The notes beneath the pieces are model-generated. The model saw nothing but the letters and a program-made list of their open reading frames with translations. It was not told the origin of the DNA and made no database searches. The translations under genes were made by a program, and so were the position numbers. A stretch of DNA of 64,000 nucleotides from Pedobacter africanus. Lineage in GTDB: Bacteria > Bacteroidota > Bacteroidia > Sphingobacteriales > Sphingobacteriaceae. Numbering within the stretch: position 1 is the stretch's first letter; every line of letters begins with the position of its first letter. Shown one piece after another: positions 26,183-34,280 of the stretch. The stretch spans positions 3,286,001-3,350,000 of the forward strand of contig NZ_FWXT01000001.1 in NCBI RefSeq assembly GCF_900176535.1. Direction: 5' to 3'.

Positions 26183-27199
26183 ATGAGTAATTTAGCCCAG
26201 TTAGAACAAGAGATACTGAAGCCTTCAGCAGCATTGGTTGAAGATGTGAGCCGTATAGAAGGCGATATTTTACTGCTTGGTGTAGGTGGCAAGATGGGCC
26301 CATCCATGGCCCGTGCTGCGCGCCAGGCCATAGACATTGCAGGTAGCAGACAGCGTGTCATCGGTGTTTCCCGTTTTTCCGATGCTGCATCGCGTGCTGC
26401 ACTGGAGGCGGTTGGTGTAGAGACCATTGCAGCCGACCTCCTCAATGATGCAGAACTCAATGCGCTTCCGGATGCCCCGAATGTCATTTATCTGGCAGGC
26501 CATAAGTTTGGCACCACAGGTAAAGAAGCTTTTACCTGGGCCATGAATGCTTATCTGCCGGGCAGGGTAGCCGAAAAATACCGCAATTCTAATATAGTGG
26601 CATTTTCTTCCGGCAATGTGCTGCCCTTTGTACCTGTCACTTCAGGCGGGGTATCGGAAGAGAGCAGCCCGGAACCTATAGGTGAGTATGCACAATCTTG
26701 TCTTGGCAGAGAACGGATATTTGAATATTTCTCCCAAAAGAACAACACCCCGATGCTGATCTACAGGCTCAACTATGCGGTCGATTTTCGCTATGGGGTA
26801 CTGGTTGAATTGGCAAAGTCGGTATTAAGCGGTAAAGAAATAGACCTGCGTACAGAGAATGTCAATGTGATCTGGCAGGGCGATGCCAATGAAATTGCCA
26901 TACGGTCTTTATTGCATTGCGCATCACCGGCCAAGATATTAAACGTTACGGGGCCCGAAATCCTTTCTACCCGTTGGGCGGCCAATCAGTTTGGCCGGAT
27001 CTTTGGCAAAGAACCAAAGTTTGTGAATGAAAGTGCCGGAACAGCGCTGCTCAACAATGCTTCAGAATGTCATCGTCTATTTGGTTACCCTAAAGTAACG
27101 ATAAGGGAAATTATTGAACTTACCGCTACCTGGATGCAACAGGGAGGCGAAGCGCTAAATAAACCAACTCATTTTCAGGAAAGAACAGGTAAATTTTAA
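26183..27199 (+). CDS. NAD-dependent epimerase/dehydratase-like extended SDR, catalytic Lys replaced
   Basis: Protein of 338 residues with an extended-SDR Rossmann fold. The nucleotide motif L-G-V-G-G-K-M-G lies near residue 34, N-V-I-Y-L-A-G near 100, and a catalytic-serine region A-F-S-S-G-N near 143. The usual Y-x-x-x-K is Tyr169-A-Q-S-Cys173; the codon TGT is clear. This points to an altered chemistry or a different proton relay. It lies 28 bp after the transporter and 3 bp before the DapA-like gene. The reaction is unknown; oxidation, reduction or epimerisation of a sugar acid is plausible. Confidence 0.82.
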   Translation: MSNLAQLEQEILKPSAALVEDVSRIEGDILLLGVGGKMGPSMARAARQAIDIAGSRQRVIGVSRFSDAASRAALEAVGVETIAADLLNDAELNALPDAPNVIYLAGHKFGTTGKEAFTWAMNAYLPGRVAEKYRNSNIVAFSSGNVLPFVPVTSGGVSEESSPEPIGEYAQSCLGRERIFEYFSQKNNTPMLIYRLNYAVDFRYGVLVELAKSVLSGKEIDLRTENVNVIWQGDANEIAIRSLLHCASPAKILNVTGPEILSTRWAANQFGRIFGKEPKFVNESAGTALLNNASECHRLFGYPKVTIREIIELTATWMQQGGEALNKPTHFQERTGKF

Positions 27200-27202
27200 A
27201 TT

Positions 27203-28270
27203 ATGGCAGCTCAACTATCCGCAGAAAAAGAAAGCATACTCAGGCAGGGAACGGTTATTCCTGCACACCCGCTGGCGCTCAACATTAACCTAAAGCTGGA
27301 TGAAGTGCATCAGCGATTGCTTAGTCAATATTACCTGGCGTCGGGTGCAGGCGGTATAGCGGTAGGTGTGCACAGCACCCAATTTGCTATCCGTAACCCT
27401 CAGGTAAACCTCTACGAAAAGGTACTGGCCCTTGCAGCAGAAGAGGTGGCCAAATCAGGAAAAGAGAACAGTTTTATCAAGGTAGCCGGGATTTGTGGCG
27501 ACACTCAGCAGGCAGTACGCGAGGCCGAAACCAGCCTGCATTATGGTTACGACCTGGGCCTGCTCAGCATGGGCGGGCTGCAAAGTAAAACGGAGACCGA
27601 GATTCTTGAACGTACCCGTGCCATAGCCGAAATTATGCCGGTGTTTGGTTTTTACCTGCAGCCCAGCGTTGGCGGGCGGATATTTTCCTACGACTTCTGG
27701 CTTCAGTTTGCAAATATTGACAATGTACTTGCCATTAAGGCGGCACCTTTTAACCGGTACCAAACGTTAGACCTTGTACGTGCAGTGTGTCATTCTGAGC
27801 GCCGTGACGAGATTACTTTGTACACCGGCAACGACGACAACATTGTGGCCGACCTGCTAACTACTTATCAGTTCGAAATTGACGGGCAGACCGTCAGCAA
27901 AAGATTTGAAGGCGGTTTGCTGGGCCACTGGGCGGTATGGACACATGCTTCGGTGAAGCTTTTTGAAGAAATAAAGCGTTGCCGGGATGCCGGCTATAAC
28001 GGCACAGCTGAATTGCTTGACAAAGGCATTGCAGTAACCGATATGAATGCGGCAATTTTTGACCCTGCAAATGCTTTTCATGGTTGTATACCGGGTATAC
28101 ATGAGGTACTCAGAAGGCAAGGTTTAATGCAGGGCACCTGGTGCCTCGATCCGAATGAAAAACTTTCAGCCGGGCAGGCTGAAGAGATTACCCGGGTGTG
28201 CCAGGCCTATCCGGAATTAACAGATGATGATTTTGTAAAGGATTTCCTTGCCCAACTTCAAAAAGTATGA
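27203..28270 (+). CDS. Dihydrodipicolinate synthase/N-acetylneuraminate lyase-family aldolase
   Basis: Class I aldolase-type TIM barrel of 355 residues, somewhat longer than DapA or NanA (about 290-300). The Schiff-base lysine is probably Lys179 in L-A-I-K-A-A-P. The canonical G-T-T-G-E loop is not present, and the corresponding early segment reads S-G-A-G-G-I-A-V-G-V-H-S, as in divergent family members. It would cleave a 2-keto-3-deoxy acid to pyruvate plus an aldehyde, the natural step after the enolase-family dehydratase. It overlaps the next gene's start by 4 bp. Confidence 0.83.
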   Translation: MAAQLSAEKESILRQGTVIPAHPLALNINLKLDEVHQRLLSQYYLASGAGGIAVGVHSTQFAIRNPQVNLYEKVLALAAEEVAKSGKENSFIKVAGICGDTQQAVREAETSLHYGYDLGLLSMGGLQSKTETEILERTRAIAEIMPVFGFYLQPSVGGRIFSYDFWLQFANIDNVLAIKAAPFNRYQTLDLVRAVCHSERRDEITLYTGNDDNIVADLLTTYQFEIDGQTVSKRFEGGLLGHWAVWTHASVKLFEEIKRCRDAGYNGTAELLDKGIAVTDMNAAIFDPANAFHGCIPGIHEVLRRQGLMQGTWCLDPNEKLSAGQAEEITRVCQAYPELTDDDFVKDFLAQLQKV

Positions 28271-29760
28271 TACGTGTAATCAGAACAGGAGCCCTTTTGG
28301 CATTGGCAGGGGCGTTTATCCATTGCAGTTCTTCAATGTTCAGCAATCCGCCGGAGCAGCAGTTCCGGATTGGTGCCAGCACAGTTGGTGTCCAGTCGGT
28401 AGCCAGCCACTTAAATGTGCCCTGGCAGATTACCTGGGGCCCCGATCAATGCATCTGGTATACGGAACAATCGGGGACCATCAGTAAAGTAAATCCTGAA
28501 ACAGGTAAAACCAAACTGTTGCTTACCCTTAGGGATGTTTTTCGCGACCGTACTTCGGGCCTGCTGGGCATGACTTTGCATCCCGATCTGAAAAACAACC
28601 CTTACGTTTTTATTAACTATACCGGCTATTCCAAAACCAAAACCAAGGTTTCTAAGGTAGTCCGCTATAGTTATGATGCCGCAAAAGATACACTGGTCAG
28701 TCCGGTTGTGTTTTTGGAATACCCGGCCTGGACTTCACATTTTGGCTCACGCATCGTGATTGCTCCCGATGGAAAGGTCATGGTGGCTACGGGTGACGGT
28801 GCCCAGGATGGTAATGCGCAGAACATTCAGTCGCCCAATGGCAAAATACTACGTTACAGCCTGGATGGAAGTATCCCGGCCGACAACCCCTTTAAAGGCA
28901 GTGCTGTATGGGCATGGGGGCTTCGTAATCCGCAGGGATTGGTGTATGTTAAAGGCAAGTTATATTGCTCAGACCATGGTGATGCCATTGATGACGAGCT
29001 GAACCTGCTGGTGAAAGGAGGTAATTATGGCTGGCCTGTTGTAGAAGGTGCGGTGAATACGGATAAGGAAAAAGCTTTTGCCAAAGATTCGGCTGTTGTG
29101 GCCCCACTGCGGGCCTGGACACCCACCATTGCCCCTGCGGGTATGACCTATTACAACTCAGCTAAAATACCCGAACTCAAAGGCCGTCTGCTGCTTACAA
29201 CTTTAAAAGGAAACAGTTTGCGTTCATTGACGCTGGATCCAACGGGCAACAAGATCGTTGGCGATGTCAACTACTTTGAAAAGATATTTGGCAGGTTACG
29301 TTCGGTATGTGTTTCACCGGCGGGTGATGTATACCTGGCCACCAGTAACCGCGACTGGAACCCCAATGCAGCCCCGGCTAGAAATGACGACCGGATCATC
29401 CGTATTTACCGTATCGATGCCAAACACGCAAGTCCTACGGCCAAACCGGCTATTGTCGCACACAAAAGTAACGAGGCTATAAATAAAGGAGCTTTGTTGT
29501 ATACCAATTATTGTGCTTCCTGCCATAAAGCCGATGGAAAGGGGATTGACAAGATATTCCCTGCTTTGCTGAATTCGGCTGTTGTGAAAGGAGATCAGCG
29601 TAACCTGATCCGTACCGTATTGAATGGCAAGAACCAGATGCCTAAGTTTGCCTTTATTGAGAACAACGACATGGCAATTTTGCTGACCTATGTGCGCAGT
29701 AAGTTTGCTGCGGGGGCAGGACCGCTTACTGTAGCAGATATACAGTCGGAAAGAAAATGA
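28267..29760 (+). CDS. PQQ-type sugar dehydrogenase fused to cytochrome c, lipoprotein
   Basis: Exported protein of 497 residues. The N-terminal signal ends in a lipobox-like A-F-I-H-C (Cys about residue 19). The main domain is a six-bladed glucose/sorbosone-dehydrogenase propeller with W-G-L-R-N-P-Q-G and S-D-H-G motifs of that family. A C-terminal cytochrome c domain carries Cys416-A-S-Cys419-His420. Such enzymes oxidise aldoses to lactones and pass electrons to the respiratory chain. It is the last gene of the P5 operon and could supply lactone for the SMP-30 enzyme, although the latter appears cytoplasmic. Confidence 0.88.
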   Translation: MIRVIRTGALLALAGAFIHCSSSMFSNPPEQQFRIGASTVGVQSVASHLNVPWQITWGPDQCIWYTEQSGTISKVNPETGKTKLLLTLRDVFRDRTSGLLGMTLHPDLKNNPYVFINYTGYSKTKTKVSKVVRYSYDAAKDTLVSPVVFLEYPAWTSHFGSRIVIAPDGKVMVATGDGAQDGNAQNIQSPNGKILRYSLDGSIPADNPFKGSAVWAWGLRNPQGLVYVKGKLYCSDHGDAIDDELNLLVKGGNYGWPVVEGAVNTDKEKAFAKDSAVVAPLRAWTPTIAPAGMTYYNSAKIPELKGRLLLTTLKGNSLRSLTLDPTGNKIVGDVNYFEKIFGRLRSVCVSPAGDVYLATSNRDWNPNAAPARNDDRIIRIYRIDAKHASPTAKPAIVAHKSNEAINKGALLYTNYCASCHKADGKGIDKIFPALLNSAVVKGDQRNLIRTVLNGKNQMPKFAFIENNDMAILLTYVRSKFAAGAGPLTVADIQSERK

Positions 29761-29772
29761 TCGGGAAAAGTA

Positions 29773-30342
29773 TTATTTTTTCAAGGCCCCAAGGTGCTTG
29801 TAAGTGTTGAGCAGTACACCTGTTGGTGTGGTCAGTGTGCTAACGAATTCAAGTTCCCTGGCATCAATACCATCCGATAAAAGGCGTTTGCCCCGGCCCA
29901 GTAATACGGGGTATACAATGAGGATGACCTCCTCTGCCAATCCCGCATCGAGGAGCATAGACGTCAGCGATATACTTCCGCAAAGCACCAGATCAGGGCC
30001 ATCCGTCAATTTGAGCTTGCGAATACCCTCCATGATGTCAGCACCCAGATCTTTTACCGGTCCCCATTCCAGGCTTTCAGGCCTGTGAGTTGCTACATAT
30101 TTGGTTGCTGCATTTATGGCATTGGCTATGGGAAAATCACCGGCATTTGGCCAGTAACCCAAAAACTCATCATAGGTTTTGCGGCCAAGCAGCATGTCAA
30201 AGCTGTCACCGTATGCCTCAAGCAGCATGGCCATGCCTTCAGGGCTTCGGTAGGGTGCAGTCCATCCTCCATAAGTATAGTTTTTGTCGTGCTCGATCAC
30301 GCCGTCGAGGGAAATATGTTCGAAAATTCTGATCTTTCTCAT
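29773..30342 (-). CDS. Dihydrofolate-reductase-fold protein (RibD C-terminal family)
   Basis: Cytoplasmic protein of 189 residues in the family of small DHFR-like proteins (YyaP/YwjB type). It has the start R-K-I-R-I-F-E-H-I-S-L-D-G-V, the nucleotide-binding L-L-G-R-K-T-Y-D-E-F motif near residue 52 and a V-Y-P-V-L-L-G-R-G-K-R-L-L segment near 145. The substrate is unknown for most members. It is convergent with the dehydrogenase gene and marks the end of the regulon locus. Confidence 0.9.
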   Translation of the reverse strand: MRKIRIFEHISLDGVIEHDKNYTYGGWTAPYRSPEGMAMLLEAYGDSFDMLLGRKTYDEFLGYWPNAGDFPIANAINAATKYVATHRPESLEWGPVKDLGADIMEGIRKLKLTDGPDLVLCGSISLTSMLLDAGLAEEVILIVYPVLLGRGKRLLSDGIDARELEFVSTLTTPTGVLLNTYKHLGALKK

Positions 30343-30674
30343 TTGTTGCTCTTAGTTAAAGTATGACCAAATATAAAGCGAAATGGGCTGCAAAAGTGAG
30401 GTGCAATTACGACAATAAGCGGGTATTTTATGCTCAATGCCAGTGTATGCATTTGATCTGCGTTTGGGTTGCGTAGTAATATGACGGGGTTCTGAGAAGA
30501 CGTTGGTTAGCCCCTGATAGGGCAAATGGCTATACCAATCCCCTGTCAACCCCTGTCAAAGCCGGCCCAATGGCGCAGACAAGACGAATGCAGACCGAAT
30601 GCACTTCGAGCGCAGATGGGGTTTAGTACAATACTTTATTCATAAAAGCTTAGATAAAAGTGTTATATTCAGTA
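30343..30674. other. Gene-free interval of about 330 bp
   Basis: I see no credible gene here. The interval holds the candidate promoter of the DHFR-like gene at its left end and a short direct repeat of CCCTGTCAA (two adjacent copies near 30540-30560). The rest is unremarkable. A small reading frame on the minus strand lacks a plausible start context or any domain. Confidence 0.5.
30368..30375 (-). promoter_or_regulatory. Candidate -7 element for the DHFR-like gene
   Basis: TATATTTG on the minus strand, 26 bp upstream of the start codon at 30342, matches TAnnTTTG. A TTTG lies 15 bp further upstream, a shorter spacing than usual. Confidence 0.4.
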
Positions 30675-31163
30675 ATGAAAAATAATGTTCAGCAGGTCGA
30701 ATGGATGCCCATTTTGATAACCACTATAATTGCGGGTACACTTGACATTACTGCAGCTTGCATTAATGCGTGGCTGTCAAATGATGTTATGCCCGGCCGT
30801 GTTCTGGCATATATCGCCAGTGGTGTCTGGGGCAAAACAGCTTACAATGGGGGTCCGGAGATGATGTTTTTCGGACTGCTTTTTCATTATATAATTGTTT
30901 TTTTCTGCGTATTTTGCTTTTTCTGGCTTTATTCAAGATGGTCTTTTTTACATAGAAGTATGGCTGTCAATGCAGTTTTAATCGCATTTACTGCCTGGCT
31001 TGTTACCACACAGCTGGTGTTGAGAATGAGTAAAATCACTGTTCCTCCGTTTCGGGTTTCAGGGGCTATCATTGCCATAGCCATACTGATCATTTGCCTT
31101 GGTTTTCCAATTGCCTATGCCGCAAGGCGGTTTATCAAATCCAGCCGCCCGATGGAGCATTAG
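30675..31163 (+). CDS. Uncharacterised four-helix membrane protein
   Basis: Membrane protein of 162 residues from the ATG at 30675; a GTG 15 bp upstream is less likely. Four hydrophobic helices are visible, at about residues 10-30, 60-85, 93-115 and 125-148, with a conserved-looking R-V-L-A-Y-I-A-S-G-V-W-G-K-T-A-Y-N-G-G loop between the first two. It resembles small uncharacterised Bacteroidota inner-membrane proteins; I do not recognise a function. It stands alone between unrelated genes. Confidence 0.7.
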   Translation: MKNNVQQVEWMPILITTIIAGTLDITAACINAWLSNDVMPGRVLAYIASGVWGKTAYNGGPEMMFFGLLFHYIIVFFCVFCFFWLYSRWSFLHRSMAVNAVLIAFTAWLVTTQLVLRMSKITVPPFRVSGAIIAIAILIICLGFPIAYAARRFIKSSRPMEH

Positions 31164-31185
31164 CCTTGCGTGGAGGGGCCAATAC

Positions 31186-32208
31186 TTAACGCCAGCCCAA
31201 CCCTGGTGCTACATGCTCAAGGATAGACGATAATACATGTACGTTGTAGTCAACGCCCAAAGTGTTGGGGATGGTCAGCAACAGGGTATCCGCTTCCAGA
31301 ATGGCTTCGTCTTCGGCCAGTTCTTTTATCAGCTGATCGGGCTCTGCAGCATAACTTCTGCCAAAAATGGCACGTTTGTCCTGTTCAATCATCCCGATTT
31401 TATCTGCCCGATCGGCTTCCTGTCCAAAGAAATAACGGTCCTGATCATTTACCAGTGCAAAAATAGACCGGCTTACCGATACCCTGGGCGCACGTTGGTG
31501 CCCTGCTTTTTTCCAGGCTTCTTTGTATAGCCTGATCTGTTCCGCTTGCTGTACATGGAAAGGTTTACCGTTTTCGTCATATTTCAGGGTAGAACTCTGG
31601 AGGTACATTCCATTTTCGGCTGCCCAAACGGCGGTAGCGTTCGAAGCCGCTCCCCACCAGATACGCTCCCGCAATCCTTCCGAGTATGGTTCCAGGCGTA
31701 ACAGTCCGGGTGGGTTGGGAAACATCGGGTACGGGTTAGGCTGGGCAAAGCCTATACCTTTTAGCTTATCCAGAAATTCGAGGGCTTTACGACGTCCCAT
31801 ATCTGCGTCGTTTTCCCCTTCAGCTGGTGCATATCCAAAATAACGCCAGCCATCTATTACCTGCTCGGGCGAGCCCCTGCTGATTCCCAGCTGCAGCCTT
31901 CCTTCTGAAATTAAATCCGCAGCTCCGGCATCTTCCACCATGTACAGCGGGTTTTCATAACGCATGTCAATTACACCCGTCCCGATCTCTATTTTATTTG
32001 TTTTGGCACCGATTGCCGAAAGCAAGGGAAATGGGGAAGCCAGCTGGGCTGCGAAGTGGTGTACACGAAAATAAGCGCCATCCAAACCAATTTCTTCGGC
32101 GGCAACGGCCAGATCAATAGACTGGAGCAGGGTATCGCTTGCTGTCCTGGTGCTGTAGGCAGGGTGCTTAGACCAATGCCCAAACGATAAAAATCCTATT
32201 TTCTTCAT
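31186..32208 (-). CDS. LLM-class flavin-dependent oxidoreductase (luciferase-like)
   Basis: Protein of 340 residues started at the ATG at 32208; a TTG two codons earlier is possible. The luciferase-like TIM barrel is seen from K-K-I-G-F-L-S-F-G through D-G-A-Y-F-R-V-H-H-F, the T-G-V-I-D-M-R-Y-E-N-P flavin region near residue 77 and the L-Q-L-G-I-S-R-G-S-P motif near 107. It is probably an FMN/F420-type monooxygenase or reductase of unknown substrate. It is convergent with the preceding membrane-protein gene. Confidence 0.92.
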   Translation of the reverse strand: MKKIGFLSFGHWSKHPAYSTRTASDTLLQSIDLAVAAEEIGLDGAYFRVHHFAAQLASPFPLLSAIGAKTNKIEIGTGVIDMRYENPLYMVEDAGAADLISEGRLQLGISRGSPEQVIDGWRYFGYAPAEGENDADMGRRKALEFLDKLKGIGFAQPNPYPMFPNPPGLLRLEPYSEGLRERIWWGAASNATAVWAAENGMYLQSSTLKYDENGKPFHVQQAEQIRLYKEAWKKAGHQRAPRVSVSRSIFALVNDQDRYFFGQEADRADKIGMIEQDKRAIFGRSYAAEPDQLIKELAEDEAILEADTLLLTIPNTLGVDYNVHVLSSILEHVAPGLGWR

Positions 32209-32238
32209 AAACAAATATACCCATTACATTTTATATGC

Positions 32239-32246
32239 TACTTTTG
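32239..32246 (+). promoter_or_regulatory. Candidate -7 element for the 32267 gene
   Basis: TACTTTTG matches TAnnTTTG and lies 20 bp before the start codon. This would leave a leader of only about 14 nt. Confidence 0.4.
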
Positions 32247-32266
32247 AAGGCAGAGATATCCTTTAA

Positions 32267-32845
32267 ATGAACATCAATACAATTAAAGCTGCTTTATTGT
32301 CCCTGCTGGTTACCGGCGCAGTGTTTTCGCTGCTTACTTTTGTGTTTGTTAGCCAGAGGGTTCTTTCTTTCAACAGCCCCATCTTAGCAGGGTTATCGGC
32401 ATTTCTGGTACCTGCAATTGCTATAGGTTTATACCAGTTTTTAAACGATCGTTTTCCCAATAATGCGCTTGAAAAATACAGTTTGTTAACCAGTAACCTG
32501 TTACTTGGGCTGTGTGTGGCCCTGCTGTTTTTTGGTTACCAGAAATGGTATACGGCAATTACTTTTTTTACCCTGTTTGTCTTGCTGTTTTTTATTGAAT
32601 ATAAAAACAAGCTCAGGTTTATGTATCGTTTTTATCGCTGCTATGTGCTTTTATTGATCCCGTTTTACATCACCGCTACGGTGCTTCATAAAAAAGGGAC
32701 CGTTAAATTTAGCGAGGCTGCAACATTGAAATTAAAGCTGGGCCATATAGGGATTGAAGCTTATTTTTACTTCATGGCCATGCTGCTGTTCGCGGTGTAC
32801 TTTTTTGAATTTTTTAAGCGTAAGCCCGGCAAGGCCAATGGATAA
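32267..32845 (+). CDS. Uncharacterised membrane protein (faint lycopene-cyclase-domain likeness)
   Basis: Six-helix inner-membrane protein of 192 residues. The last segment (G-H-I-G-I-E-A-Y-F-Y-F, then a hydrophobic helix ending in F-E-F-F-K-R-K) is reminiscent of the final helix of lycopene-cyclase-domain proteins, where the motif is usually I-E-D-F. The likeness is slight. It overlaps the downstream cytochrome-b5-like gene by 8 bp, so the two are translated together and may act in one membrane process. No firm function can be given. Confidence 0.7.
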   Translation: MNINTIKAALLSLLVTGAVFSLLTFVFVSQRVLSFNSPILAGLSAFLVPAIAIGLYQFLNDRFPNNALEKYSLLTSNLLLGLCVALLFFGYQKWYTAITFFTLFVLLFFIEYKNKLRFMYRFYRCYVLLLIPFYITATVLHKKGTVKFSEAATLKLKLGHIGIEAYFYFMAMLLFAVYFFEFFKRKPGKANG

Positions 32846-33074
32846 CCTACCCACATATACCAAACAACAGCTGGCCTTGCGCAACGGACAGGATAAGCCC
32901 CAGATATGGGTAGCCTATAAGGGAATAATTTATGATGTTACCGAAAGCCGCTTATGGCGTAACGGCAAGCATTATGAGCATTGGGCAGGACAGGACTTAA
33001 CCGCTGAACTGCCCGATGCACCGCATACAGAAACGGTTTTTGAAAAGTTTAAGGTAGTGGGGCTGATAAAATAA
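32838..33074 (+). CDS. Cytochrome b5-like haem/steroid-binding domain protein
   Basis: Small protein of 78 residues from the ATG at 32838, which overlaps the end of the membrane-protein gene. A single cytochrome-b5-like domain fills it: W-V-A-Y-K-G-I-I-Y-D-V-T, then G-K-H-Y-E-H-W-A-G-Q-D-L-T, then A-P-H-T-E near residue 60. This corresponds to the prokaryotic haem/steroid-binding subgroup. No signal peptide is seen. Its partner is probably the membrane protein encoded just upstream. It ends 3 bp from the convergent kinase gene. Confidence 0.85.
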   Translation: MDNLPTYTKQQLALRNGQDKPQIWVAYKGIIYDVTESRLWRNGKHYEHWAGQDLTAELPDAPHTETVFEKFKVVGLIK

Positions 33075-33077
33075 AGC

Positions 33078-33998
33078 CTATGCCTCGATGGTAAATGCGC
33101 TCAGGCTTACAAATTCCTGCACACGTGCCGAAACTTCTTCTGCTGTAAGGTTCAGGATTTTCTCTGTTCCGAATTTTTCTACACAGAAAGAAGCCAGGGC
33201 AGAACCAAAGATGATCGCATTCTTCATATTATTGAAGTTTACGGTTCCTACTTTGGCCATATAACCAATAAAGCCGCCGGCAAAAGTATCGCCTGCTCCG
33301 GTCGGATCAAAAACATCTGCCAATGGAAGTGCCGGGGCCGAGAAGATCTTGTCTTCATGGAACAGCAATGCACCATGCTCACCTTTTTTAATGATCAGGT
33401 ATTTAGGGCCCATGGTTAAAATCTTTTTGGCGGCCTTTACCAGCGAGTATTCACCCGAAAGCTGGCGCGCTTCGGCATCATTGATGGTCAGCACATCTAC
33501 CATTTTAATGGTTTCCAGCAGATCCGGCATCATAATGTCCATCCAGAAGTTCATGGTATCCAGTACGATCAGTTTAGGCCTGTTTTTTAAACGTTTAATT
33601 ACCGTTTGCTGCACAATAGGGGTTAGGTTGCCCAGCATCAGGTATTCACAGTCCTGGTAATTGTCCGGAATGATCGGGTCAAAATCAGCCAGTACATTCA
33701 ATTCGGTAACCAGGGTATCCCTGCTGTTCATATCATTGTGATATTTGCCCGACCAGAAGAAAGATTTTTCTCCCTCTTTTATTTGTAAACCTTCGGTGTC
33801 TATCCCATGTGCTGTAAAGGTGTTAATGTCTTCTTTATGGAAATCATCACCAACTACTGCTACAATTTTTACTTTATCATAGAAGTAAGATGCAGCTAAA
33901 CTGGCATAAGTTGCGGCACCACCTACTATTTTATCGGTTTTTCCGAAGGGGGTTTCTATAGCGTCGAAAGCTACAGTTCCTATGATTATCAGGCTCAT
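33078..33998 (-). CDS. PfkB-family sugar kinase
   Basis: Ribokinase-fold kinase of 306 residues. The N-terminal V-G-G-A-A-T-Y-A-S-L-A-A motif lies near residue 26. The C-terminal D-P-T-G-A-G-D-T-F-A-G-G-F motif holds the catalytic Asp near residue 240 and the anion hole. Family length is normal. Members from Bacteroidota with this layout are annotated only as PfkB or sugar kinase; the substrate (sugar, nucleoside or keto-acid) is not evident. It is a single gene, convergent with the b5-like gene. Confidence 0.92.
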   Translation of the reverse strand: MSLIIIGTVAFDAIETPFGKTDKIVGGAATYASLAASYFYDKVKIVAVVGDDFHKEDINTFTAHGIDTEGLQIKEGEKSFFWSGKYHNDMNSRDTLVTELNVLADFDPIIPDNYQDCEYLMLGNLTPIVQQTVIKRLKNRPKLIVLDTMNFWMDIMMPDLLETIKMVDVLTINDAEARQLSGEYSLVKAAKKILTMGPKYLIIKKGEHGALLFHEDKIFSAPALPLADVFDPTGAGDTFAGGFIGYMAKVGTVNFNNMKNAIIFGSALASFCVEKFGTEKILNLTAEEVSARVQEFVSLSAFTIEA

Positions 33999-34140
33999 AT
34001 AAATTCGTTGAATTTTTTTTTATTTTTTTTCACTGCAAATATTGCATAAATAATTTAAAAGCCCTAATATTGCATTCCCAAAACGAACAAGGCTTTATGT
34101 TCTTTAAGAGTTCTAAAAGCCCGTTTTGATAGCCGGATAC

Positions 34141-34217
34141 TCCCGAATAGCTCAGCCGGTTAGAGCATCTGACTGTTAATCAGAGGGTCGCTGGTTCGAG
34201 CCCAGCTTCGGGAGCCA
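34141..34217 (+). tRNA. tRNA-Asn (GTT anticodon)
   Basis: The acceptor arm TCCCGAA pairs with TTCGGGA. The D-loop (AGCTCAGCCGGTTAGAGCA), the anticodon stem-loop CTGACTGTTAATCAG with GTT at the centre, and the T-loop GGTTCGAGCCC are all standard. The CCA end is encoded (34215-34217). Confidence 0.97.
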
Positions 34218-34226
34218 ATTGCAAAA

Positions 34227-34256
34227 AGCCTTTCAGGAGTACTGAAAGGCTTTTTT
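34227..34256 (+). terminator. Intrinsic terminator after tRNA-Asn
   Basis: A perfect 10-bp stem (AGCCTTTCAG with CTGAAAGGCT) and 5-base loop is followed by a run of T residues, 10 bp after the tRNA. Confidence 0.9.
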
Positions 34257-34280
34257 GTTTTAAAATAATATGATCAATTG

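Noticed and set aside
8245..29760. Recent mobile-element origin of the catabolic locus
   Set aside because: All genes point one way and the catabolic part looks more GC-rich than the flanks, but I see no integrase, transposase, terminal repeats or attachment site; composition was not computed.
30352..30549. Minus-strand reading frame of 65 codons in the gap after the DHFR-like gene
   Set aside because: No domain, signal or start context; it overlaps the candidate promoter of the DHFR-like gene.
30535..30565. Adjacent CCCTGTCAA copies as a possible repeat array or CRISPR
   Set aside because: Only two short copies without spacers; no cas genes or longer repeats are present anywhere in the window.
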